Positions 1 through 6,452 of a DNA stretch of 64,000 nucleotides are shown piece by piece. Each line of letters starts with the position of its first letter. The stretch's first letter is position 1. Under the pieces are notes generated by a model. It ran no database searches and was not told the DNA's origin. It worked only from the letters and a program-made list of their open reading frames with translations. The position numbers were made by a program, and so were the translations under genes. This DNA is from Ktedonobacter robiniae (GTDB lineage: Bacteria > Chloroflexota > Ktedonobacteria > Ktedonobacterales > Ktedonobacteraceae): contig NZ_BNJG01000002.1 in assembly GCF_016587375.1 (NCBI RefSeq), positions 1,178,001 to 1,242,000 on the forward strand. Reading direction: 5' to 3'.

Positions 1-634
1 GCTTACCGCTGCCAATACCCGAGGTTTCATTGCAGGGACCGCCGGGCGAGACGCCGCAGTGCAACGTGCCATACACTGAACTCAGGCCGTTGACATCTTC
101 CATAATGTCAACCTCGCCATCATGGGGCCAGTTCTGGTCTGTGCGATAGGGAGTTCCCAGGGTCCAGAAAGCAGGCCAGTAGCCTAGAGCCGCCGAGCCA
201 GAGACATTGGGCTGTTGCAGCGAGGCGGTAATCTTCAACTGACCGCCAGCGGGCGCGGCAAAGTTATCCTGTACCGTTTCGATGCGCCCGGAGGTCCAGT
301 TTCCATTCCCGTCGCGCCTTGGGGTGATCGCGAGATGTCCACTTCCATCCAGGGAGACGTTAGATGTACTGTTGGTCATGTTCTCAATCTCGCCCGTACC
401 CCAGCCCGTGCCAGTATCATACTTCCAGACGCTTGTATTTACACCAGTACCAGAGGTCCCATTGAAATCCTCGTTGAAGACCTGGTTCCAGGTAGCAGCC
501 TGGGCGCTTGACGTCTTACCATAGGGGAAAAAGCTTAGAGCGGCGAAAACCAGAGCGGCAATAAGCAGGAGTGCCGCGATGTGGAAGGTGCGCCGCCGTC
601 CTGGCGGTCGCGAGGAAACAAAATTGTTTTGCAT
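1..634 (-). CDS. Secreted GH16 family beta-glucanase/laminarinase, 3' end beyond the window
   Basis: Reading leftward from an ATG at 634, the frame stays open to base 1, so only the first 211 residues are present. Residues 1-46 form a signal peptide: basic start, hydrophobic stretch LLLIAALVFAALSFF, and an AQA-type cleavage site near 44-46. The mature part shows the GH16 fold entry (WNQVFNEDFNG) and the catalytic signature GEVDIMED near residues 173-180, in which the two Glu are nucleophile and acid/base in this family (E-x-D-x-x-E). GH16 enzymes cut beta-1,3 or mixed-linkage glucans outside the cell. A Shine-Dalgarno AGAAGGA lies about 7 nt before the ATG. A LacI-type regulator lies directly upstream on the same strand and is the natural candidate to control it. 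Exact substrate cannot be told because the C-terminal half is missing. Confidence 0.9.
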   Translation of the reverse strand, partial: MQNNFVSSRPPGRRRTFHIAALLLIAALVFAALSFFPYGKTSSAQAATWNQVFNEDFNGTSGTGVNTSVWKYDTGTGWGTGEIENMTNSTSNVSLDGSGHLAITPRRDGNGNWTSGRIETVQDNFAAPAGGQLKITASLQQPNVSGSAALGYWPAFWTLGTPYRTDQNWPHDGEVDIMEDVNGLSSVYGTLHCGVSPGGPCNETSGIGSGK

Positions 635-777
635 GGATTGTTCCTTCTCCGATGACATTATCGGCTATAGCAAATCAACATCCTTGTATTTGAGCTATTG
701 ACACAGCTCCTGTGCCTTCAACTCTGCTATCGCGGAGATGGGTCATACGCGAGATCGCTGCTAGATACAGCTTGTTT

Positions 778-791
778 GTGGTTGCAACCAC
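778..791. promoter_or_regulatory. 14-bp perfect palindrome, candidate operator of the glucanase gene
   Basis: GTGGTTGCAACCAC reads the same on both strands and lies in the 290-bp gap between the LacI gene and the glucanase, about 145 bp before the glucanase start. Its size and central symmetry resemble LacI-family operators. The site next to the LacI promoter (2100-2113) has a different core, so it is uncertain whether the same regulator binds both. Confidence 0.35.
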
Positions 792-867
792 CCCCTTTCC
801 GGCTAAAACATTACAACGAAAAAACACGACAACATGATGACTATGTGACAAGTCTACAGGCTACACA

Positions 868-904
868 CTACATAGGCGCCCGATTTATCGCGCGCCTATG
901 GTAG
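868..904. repeat. Dispersed palindrome, family A (copy 1)
   Basis: Inverted repeat with arms ATAGGCGC..CGAT and ATCG..GCGCCTAT around a TT centre. The same core, with CGATTTATCG in the middle, recurs at 24158-24187 and 38398-38467. It lies just past the stop codon of the LacI gene. Confidence 0.7.
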
Positions 905-924
905 ATGGGTACACCACAGGGCTT

Positions 925-2031
925 CTAAGTCTTGACGGACAGGGATGCCTGGGTGCTGGATGCTCTAATCACCATGCTGGTTGGTAGTTGCAGGTGCACA
1001 GGTTGATCCCGCTCGGAGAGCCGGGGGAAATCTGTTGGCGCCTGGACTTGCTGCGATGCTTTTGGGCCAGCGAGGTATTGGGGGTCGATCATGTTCAAGA
1101 GTAGCTCGGTGGCTCTGCGACCCATTTCAGAGAAGGGCTGGTGCACAGTGGTTAAAGGAGGGCGCGTATAGGCAGAGAGCAGGTTATCATCGAAGCCCAC
1201 AATTGTCACATCTTCTGGGACGCGGATTCCCTGCTGCTCCGCGTACTCCAGTACGCCATAGGCCATCTGGTCATTGGCGACAAAAATGGCGCTGGGCCAG
1301 CTCGCCCGCTCACGTGAGAACAATTGCTTGGCACACTGGCGACCATGCAGTGGCTCAAAACCGCCCTGAAGGAGCAGTTCAGGCTCAGGCGCGATCCCTG
1401 CCTCCTGCAATGCCTGGCAGTAGCCCCTATAGCGCTCATTCGCCCAGTAGTAATGCTGTGGGCCACTAATATGCGCAATGCGTGTGTGGCCAAGTTCCAA
1501 TAGATAGCGGACCGCAGTGCAAGCACTCTCCCTGTTATCAATACCCACCCAGGGGATGTGTCCAGGCTCCTCCTGGTCATCGATCAGGACGATGGGCAAA
1601 CCATCTTGCGCGAGGCGGGTAATCTGAGGCATGAGTTCATCTGTGAAGATCGCGAGCAGACCGGAGACCAGGTGCAGATTCAAAATACGCTTGACCACTT
1701 CAGAGTGATTGCACTCGGCATTGGCAAAGTTAATGCTGTAGAGGACAATTTCATACGCGCTATCTTCGATATATTCGGCGACGCCACGTATAATCTCGGG
1801 TAGAGCGGGCCAGACCAGGGGAGGAGCCAGCACCCCTATCAGGTGCGTATTTCCGCCCGCCAGGCTAACCGCGGTAGCATTAGGCACAAAATCATGTTCC
1901 TCAACCACGCGCATAACGCGCGCGCGCAACTCGCCATTCACGGATGGATTGCCGTTCAGCACACGCGATGCCGTGGCCTTCGATACGCCTGCCAGGCGCG
2001 CAATATCCTGAATGGTCAGCTTTTTCTGCAT
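925..2031 (-). CDS. LacI family transcriptional regulator
   Basis: The 368-residue product has an N-terminal LacI helix-turn-helix (LTIQDIARLAGVSKATASRV, then NGNPSVN) and a periplasmic-binding-protein-like sensor domain ending in a typical VGFDD..LTTVHQP motif. It should repress sugar-utilisation genes and release DNA on binding a sugar. An upstream in-frame start at 2073 exists, but ATG 2031 is preferred: GGGAG lies 8 nt before it and the HTH begins at the usual distance from the N-terminus. It lies immediately upstream of, and on the same strand as, the GH16 glucanase, which suggests glucan-derived oligosaccharides as the signal (inference). Its own promoter at 2090-2118 carries a palindromic operator in the spacer, so it is probably autoregulated. 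Confidence 0.93.
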   Translation of the reverse strand: MQKKLTIQDIARLAGVSKATASRVLNGNPSVNGELRARVMRVVEEHDFVPNATAVSLAGGNTHLIGVLAPPLVWPALPEIIRGVAEYIEDSAYEIVLYSINFANAECNHSEVVKRILNLHLVSGLLAIFTDELMPQITRLAQDGLPIVLIDDQEEPGHIPWVGIDNRESACTAVRYLLELGHTRIAHISGPQHYYWANERYRGYCQALQEAGIAPEPELLLQGGFEPLHGRQCAKQLFSRERASWPSAIFVANDQMAYGVLEYAEQQGIRVPEDVTIVGFDDNLLSAYTRPPLTTVHQPFSEMGRRATELLLNMIDPQYLAGPKASQQVQAPTDFPRLSERDQPVHLQLPTSMVIRASSTQASLSVKT

Positions 2032-2089
2032 GCCCACGCTCCCGCTTCTTCGCGATACACTCCTAGTAAACAACTGTGTTGTTGTGAAA

Positions 2090-2118
2090 AGTATAAGTTA
2101 GAAACCGGTTTCTGTCAA
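2090..2118 (-). promoter_or_regulatory. Sigma70-type promoter with LacI operator in the spacer
   Basis: On the minus strand TTGACA (2113-2118) and TATACT (2090-2095) are separated by exactly 17 nt. The spacer contains the palindrome AGAAACCGGTTTCT (2100-2113), a standard LacI-family operator shape. A bound repressor would block polymerase, consistent with autoregulation of the gene starting at 2031. Confidence 0.82.
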
Positions 2119-2130
2119 GGGAAAATAAAA

Positions 2131-2180
2131 TTGTGAGGGACTGGCTGCCTGGCACCTGCCAGGCAGCCAGTCCCTCACAA
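2131..2180. repeat. Perfect 24-bp-arm palindrome with 2-nt loop
   Basis: The left arm begins TTGTGAGGGACTGGCTGCCT and the right arm is its exact complement, with only CC between them. It lies between the divergent LacI and DinB genes, directly behind the LacI promoter. No T tract follows, so it is not a classic terminator. It is one of several very long intergenic palindromes in this window. Confidence 0.9.
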
Positions 2181-2289
2181 TCATAATCAGGTTAAGCACT
2201 AACAGGAGCGATGATGTCCGCTTTCCCTGGTACAATAAGGGAAAGATGTAAGAACAATACCATAAGCCTCATTGAAAGGATTAGAATCC

Positions 2290-2778
2290 ATGCCCGAGAA
2301 TGGCTCGACCCTCGCGGTCTTCTACGAAAACTGGCAGAACTATCAGAATCTACTCATTAAAGCCATCGCGCCCCTGACCCCTGAACAGCTGACGCAGCGC
2401 GCCGATCCCAGCCTGCGCTCAATCGATATCATCCTGCGCCACATCATCGGAGGCCGTGCGCGCTGGTTCCACCAGATGATGGGGGTAGGAGACGAGGAGT
2501 TTATTAGCATGGGAGGTTGGGATAGACGGGATGCGCCTGAACGCAGCGCCGCCGAACTGGTCCATGGACTGGAGAAAACCTGGAGTGTCATGTACGAAGC
2601 AATCTCCAGCTGGACAGAGGAGGACTGGCATATTACCTACCAGAACGATCCTGGCGACGAGCCAGAGACCTTCACCCGCCAGTGGATCATCTGGCACCTC
2701 ATCGAGCACGATATCCACCACGGCGGCGAGGTCTCCCTGACCCTGGGCATGCACGGCCTGCAGGCGCCCGATTTGTAA
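2290..2778 (+). CDS. DinB family protein (four-helix-bundle putative metal enzyme)
   Basis: The 162-residue product has the DinB/YfiT helical-bundle pattern: an N-terminal helix with FYENWQNYQNLLIKAI, a first histidine in DIILRHIIGG, and a C-terminal HLIEHDIHHGGEVSLTLGMHG that supplies the other two metal-ligand histidines. Such proteins bind a divalent metal; known relatives are thiol-dependent S-transferases (for example bacillithiol or mycothiol transferases), but the substrate here is unknown. The TTG 18 nt upstream is rejected as start because GAAAGGA (2274-2280) is well spaced from the ATG at 2290. It stands alone, divergent from the LacI gene. Confidence 0.85.
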   Translation: MPENGSTLAVFYENWQNYQNLLIKAIAPLTPEQLTQRADPSLRSIDIILRHIIGGRARWFHQMMGVGDEEFISMGGWDRRDAPERSAAELVHGLEKTWSVMYEAISSWTEEDWHITYQNDPGDEPETFTRQWIIWHLIEHDIHHGGEVSLTLGMHGLQAPDL

Positions 2779-3015
2779 CGGATCATCGGTGTCTCCCTGG
2801 AAGATGAAAAAGGGCAGCTCAAAAAACAAGACCGGATTTCAAAGAATTCATTGAAACAGAGTCATTGTATCGCCATCATCAGCAGGCCTCCCATCGTCAG
2901 CCTGGGATTGAAGGTAAATGTACATCCTGTCGTCTCTCTGTCATATGGACGTGCTGAACGTGTCGAGCAAGAGGAGAGATGGTGTGAACTTCTTTCCTCG
3001 GAGAAGGCCCTCTGT

Positions 3016-3801
3016 TTACACGCGCTTTTGATAGGCCCTCATCGCAAAGATGTAGGCCACCACCAGAATGCCGACGCACCAGGCAAGCGCCACCCAGATC
3101 TCCTGAGACACGGGCTGTCCATATAGCAACGCACGGATGGTGTTCACGATCGCCGTCACGGGCTGGTTTTCGGCAAAGACGCGGACTGCCAGTGGCATCG
3201 ATTTGGTCGGCACAAACGCCGAGCTGATAAAGGGCAGGAAGATCAGCGGATACGAAAAGGCGGTGGCCCCTTCCATCGATTTGGCGCTCAATCCGGCAAT
3301 CACCGCTAGCCAAGTTAACGCCAGCGTAAACAACGCGAGAATACCGACGACGGCCAGCCATGGCAGAATGCCCGCCGACGAGCGAAAGCCCATAATCAGT
3401 GCAACGAGGATGATAACCGCCAACGAAAGCGCGTTGGAGACCAGCGAGGTCAGCACGTGTCCCCACAGCAGGGTGGAAGGGGCTATCGGCATAGAGCGGA
3501 AGCGCTCAATGATCCCCTTTTGCACATCGTTAAACAACCGGTACGCCGTATAGGCTATCCCGCTCGCAATCGCAATCAGTAAAATCCCAGGTAATAAGTA
3601 ATTGACATAATTGCCTGTCCCGGTTTGAATGGCGCCACCAAACACATACACGAACAGCAACATCATCGCAATAGGCGTGATCAGGACTGTGATAATGGTG
3701 TCCATACTGCGGAAAATATGGCGCATAGAACGACCAAGCATCACGCTCATATCGCTGAAAAAGTGCCTCTGTATGGTTTCCTGTTTCTGTATCGCTTCCA
3801 T
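3016..3801 (-). CDS. ABC-2 type transporter permease (DrrB-like)
   Basis: The 261-residue membrane protein has about six hydrophobic segments: a first TM after residue 36 (VLITPIAMMLLFVYVFGG), the conserved YLLPGILLIAIASGI segment, and the ERFRSMPIAPSTLLWGH loop typical of ABC-2 exporters of the daunorubicin-resistance/ABC-2 group. It forms the membrane channel for the ATPase encoded immediately upstream; the ATPase stop codon directly abuts this ATG. GGAGGAACACTAA before the start is its ribosome site and overlaps the ATPase end, so the two are translationally coupled. It is the last gene of the PadR operon. The exported substrate (drug, lipid or peptide) cannot be deduced. Confidence 0.92.
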   Translation of the reverse strand: MEAIQKQETIQRHFFSDMSVMLGRSMRHIFRSMDTIITVLITPIAMMLLFVYVFGGAIQTGTGNYVNYLLPGILLIAIASGIAYTAYRLFNDVQKGIIERFRSMPIAPSTLLWGHVLTSLVSNALSLAVIILVALIMGFRSSAGILPWLAVVGILALFTLALTWLAVIAGLSAKSMEGATAFSYPLIFLPFISSAFVPTKSMPLAVRVFAENQPVTAIVNTIRALLYGQPVSQEIWVALAWCVGILVVAYIFAMRAYQKRV

Positions 3802-4563
3802 TTAGTGTTCCTCCTTTTTGCCAATGATGGCCAGAAAGATCTCCTCCAGAGTCGGTTGTTTTTCCACATACTCCTTTTGAGCAGGGGGAAACAGCTGTTT
3901 GAGCTCTGCGAGCGTGCCGCTAGCAATAATCTTGCCCTCATGGAGAATGGCAATGCGATCAGCCAGCTGTTCCGCCTCGTCCAGGTACTGCGTGGTCAAG
4001 AAGACGGTGATGCCCCCATCAGCCAGCTCCTTCACGACTTTCCACATCTCGATGCGTGCCTCGGGGTCCAGCCCGGTGGTCGGCTCGTCAAGGAACAGGA
4101 TCGGTGGTGTTCCCACCAGGCTCATGGCCAGGTCAAGCCTGCGGCGCATCCCGCCTGAATACGTCGAGGCCCTGCGGTTGGCAGCATCGATTAAACCGAA
4201 GCGGGTCAGCAACTCGTCGGCCACCTGGCGCGGCTGTTTGAGGCGTCGGAGCCTGGCGATCATGATCAGATTTTCTTGCCCGGTCAACATCTCATCCACG
4301 GCGGTAAATTGCCCGGTCAGACTGATTGCTTGCCGCACGTGGTCTGGCTGTGACGCCACATCAAAGCCGTTGACGATGGCCGTTCCGCCGTCCTGTTTGA
4401 GCAGCGTGGTGAGGATTTTGACAAGCGTGGTCTTGCCCGCGCCGTTGGAGCCAAGCAGGGCAAAAATGCTGCCCTGCTCCACGCTGAAATTCACGCCCTT
4501 TAAGACATTGAGCTTTTTGTATGATTTTTGGAGATCTCTTACCTGAATTGCAGTGTTTTGCAC
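3802..4563 (-). CDS. ABC transporter ATP-binding protein (DrrA-like)
   Basis: The 253-residue ATPase contains Walker A GSNGAGKTT near residue 39, a Q-loop around SLTGQ, the ABC signature YSGGMRRRLDLA, Walker B LFLDEPTTGLDPEA and the H-loop region VFLTTQYLDEAEQLADRI. The GGMRRRLDLA wording is that of the DrrA/CcmA branch of exporters. It pairs with the permease directly downstream (no gap) and follows the pentapeptide-repeat gene by 12 bp, so all are one operon. It energises export of an unknown substrate, most likely a toxic compound or antibiotic (inference from the family). Confidence 0.94.
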   Translation of the reverse strand: MQNTAIQVRDLQKSYKKLNVLKGVNFSVEQGSIFALLGSNGAGKTTLVKILTTLLKQDGGTAIVNGFDVASQPDHVRQAISLTGQFTAVDEMLTGQENLIMIARLRRLKQPRQVADELLTRFGLIDAANRRASTYSGGMRRRLDLAMSLVGTPPILFLDEPTTGLDPEARIEMWKVVKELADGGITVFLTTQYLDEAEQLADRIAILHEGKIIASGTLAELKQLFPPAQKEYVEKQPTLEEIFLAIIGKKEEH

Positions 4564-4575
4564 AATCTTCGCTCC

Positions 4576-5439
4576 TTATGATAGAACAGCCACCTTCGAG
4601 ACATCAGCTCCCAGGCCTTTGAGCGCGGCATACGTGACCTTATCCATCATCGCGCCCTCAAAGTGAATGGATTGAATGGCACGCTTCAAAGACCAGATCC
4701 CCACCGGGCGAAAAGACACATTTTTCAGGGTCGCTCCCTGAAACGAAACATCCTTGAGTGCTGGCAGGTCAAACGTGACGCCGAGAAAGGTCTGCCCATC
4801 AAGTCGCTGTCCGCTCAGGTCGGAATGTTTGAAGTCCACGCCGAGAAAGCGACAGCGTTCAAAAGTTGTTTTTCTCAGGTCGGTCTTCGTCAAGGTGACA
4901 TCAGTCAGCGTGACGCCGATGAAGTGTGCTCCGACCAGCCCCGATGTGCTGAAGTTGGTGCGCACAAGGATGGCTTCACGGAAGTTCGCGTCCTGAAGGT
5001 CAAGGGTGGAGAAGTCGCAATCGGTCAGATTGGCGCCTGCAAAATTGGCTTCACGGACATCACTGCCCCGAAATGAGCTCCCGGTGAGGTCTGCGCCCGT
5101 AAAGTCCGAGCCGCGCAAGGCACTCGCTTGAAAATTGCCTTGATGCGCGACAACGCCCGCAAAGTCGCTCTGTGGCAGATGGCTTGCACTCAAGTTGATG
5201 GCCACCTGCCGCTGCAGCGCGTGGGAGAGGTTGGCGACCTCCTGGACGGTTTGCTCAATGTCGCCGATACTCTCAATGGTCATATCAAAGGCGGTTTCAT
5301 CATCCTTGCCCTCGGCTTTGAGCTCACGGAAGCGCTCCTGCACATCGGAGAGCAGATCAGCCTTTAATTCGGCGGCGCTTTTGACCTCCTCGTAGGGAGC
5401 AAACACGCCGTTGACATAGTTGGTCAATTTCTCATTCAT
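4576..5439 (-). CDS. Pentapeptide-repeat protein with permease-prefix-like N-terminus
   Basis: The 287-residue product has two parts. Residues 1-75 (FAPYEEVKSAAELKADLLSD.. and ETAFDMTIESIGDIEQTV) resemble the short helical prefix found on PadR-linked permeases. Residues about 85-270 are pentapeptide repeats of A(D/N)LXX type (for example ADLTGSSFRGSDVREANFAG), which fold as a right-handed quadrilateral beta helix. No membrane segment is visible. The gene lies 15 bp after the PadR gene and 12 bp before the ABC ATPase, so it is an operon member. It may act as sensor or adaptor between regulator and exporter. DNA-mimic or gyrase-protecting activity is known for some pentapeptide proteins, but nothing here demonstrates it. 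Confidence 0.85.
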   Translation of the reverse strand: MNEKLTNYVNGVFAPYEEVKSAAELKADLLSDVQERFRELKAEGKDDETAFDMTIESIGDIEQTVQEVANLSHALQRQVAINLSASHLPQSDFAGVVAHQGNFQASALRGSDFTGADLTGSSFRGSDVREANFAGANLTDCDFSTLDLQDANFREAILVRTNFSTSGLVGAHFIGVTLTDVTLTKTDLRKTTFERCRFLGVDFKHSDLSGQRLDGQTFLGVTFDLPALKDVSFQGATLKNVSFRPVGIWSLKRAIQSIHFEGAMMDKVTYAALKGLGADVSKVAVLS

Positions 5440-5454
5440 ACCAACACCTTTCCT

Positions 5455-5784
5455 TTACAAGAGGTTCTCCAGCACGCCCTTCGCGTACTCCCAGTTGCCT
5501 TTGTTGCGATCGTAGGTTGCTTTTCCTTTTTCCGTAATCCTGAAGTATTTCCTTCTTCCGCCTTGCGATTCATCGCCCCAATACCATTCGATATCAGCGT
5601 CCAGCTCAAGTCGCCGGACGCTAGAGTACATCGTGGCTTCCTTTAATTCATAGTCCCCACCCGAGCGCTCAGCAAGCAGCTTGACAATCTCGTAGCCGTA
5701 GCGGTCAGCTTCCGATAAGAGCCGTAAAATCATCGTATCGATATGTCCGCGCAGCAGGTCGGAGGTCAGTTTGTGTTCACTCAT
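5455..5784 (-). CDS. PadR family transcriptional regulator
   Basis: The 109-residue winged-helix protein shows the PadR layout: LLRGHIDTMILRLLSEADRYGYEIVKLL, then EATMYSSVRRLELDADIEWYWGDES, the wing GGRRKYFRITEKG, and a short C-terminal helix for dimerisation. PadR proteins typically repress neighbouring exporter genes until a drug-like ligand binds. It is first in an operon with the pentapeptide protein and the ABC exporter. A strong consensus promoter at 5804-5832 precedes it, so repression is probably exerted there, including on itself. Confidence 0.93.
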   Translation of the reverse strand: MSEHKLTSDLLRGHIDTMILRLLSEADRYGYEIVKLLAERSGGDYELKEATMYSSVRRLELDADIEWYWGDESQGGRRKYFRITEKGKATYDRNKGNWEYAKGVLENLL

Positions 5785-5803
5785 CTCATCACCTCATAGT
5801 TGG

Positions 5804-5832
5804 AGTATACATCACATTACTATTATTGTCAA
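5804..5832 (-). promoter_or_regulatory. Consensus sigma70 promoter of the PadR-ABC operon
   Basis: Reading leftward, TTGACA (5827-5832) and TATACT (5804-5809) are separated by 17 nt; transcription would start about 15 bp upstream of the PadR ATG. With such a near-perfect promoter the operon would be strongly expressed unless repressed. A clear PadR operator could not be singled out by eye, although the surrounding AT-rich region contains several short dyads. Confidence 0.8.
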
Positions 5833-6078
5833 GGTAGTATTTCGATTGTAATACCTTTCTCGATAAACTAGCGCCCGGTTCTTTCTGTGACATCCCTGGG
5901 GTACATGACAAGCTTCCGTGTCGTCGTTTTGTACATCCTAGGATTTCTACTCGACCTTCTTCCGCTCTGTCAAAGGAACCCGGAAAACACCAGGAGCACA
6001 AGCTTAGCGGAAAATATCCGGTTTCGCTCTTGCCCATCAGATCCTTACCGTAATTTTGAGGTTTTTTATGTCGGGACC

Positions 6079-6306
6079 CTAAGAAACGTGCGGCTCCTCA
6101 GCCTGGGATGTCTCATCCGTTTGCAGGGAAAGAAGGCTCAGATTCAAACGGCGCAGCGTTCCTAGCACTCCATGCAGCGCCGCCTGGTCGAGGAGCGTGC
6201 CAGTGAGCAGGGTCGTTCCCGTGGCATCATGGAGAATGGTTAATCCTCCCAGCCATTCTTGCCAGGACGGGTCCAGGTGCCCTTCCACATAGATGTGGCA
6301 ATGCAT
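6079..6306 (-). CDS. Small conserved-looking protein of unknown function (75 aa)
   Basis: The 75-residue product begins MHCHIYVEGHLDPSWQEWLG and continues with a beta-rich part (GLTILHDATGTTLLTGTL) and a leucine-rich C-terminus (LHGVLGTLRRLNLSLLSL). Regular alternation of polar and apolar residues, a good start context (GGAGG 11 nt upstream) and its own gap from the LuxR-type gene support a real gene. I associate this type of short ORF with ktedonobacterial genomes, where similar proteins sit beside MalT/LuxR regulators; that is from memory and unverified here. It lies 146 bp downstream of the decayed LuxR gene on the same strand. No catalytic motif is visible. Confidence 0.65.
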   Translation of the reverse strand: MHCHIYVEGHLDPSWQEWLGGLTILHDATGTTLLTGTLLDQAALHGVLGTLRRLNLSLLSLQTDETSQAEEPHVS

Positions 6307-6452
6307 CTCGCATGTGTCCTCCGCTCCATTTATTTCATTTGATAAGAAGAGTATAGAAGATCTGGGTGAGTCAGACTCATCCAGGTGGGTGATTCAGGGT
6401 GGGTGATAAAGAAGGATATTAAGGAAGGCTAGAGGGATGAGAACAGGAGTGA

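Noticed and set aside
698..904. Plus-strand 68-codon ORF between the glucanase and LacI genes
   Set aside because: It ends inside the family A palindrome, has no ribosome site and lies over the probable glucanase promoter region.
5887..6165. Plus-strand ORF of 92 codons upstream of the PadR promoter
   Set aside because: Composition is not protein-like, it has no ribosome site and it overlaps the more convincing 75-aa gene on the other strand.
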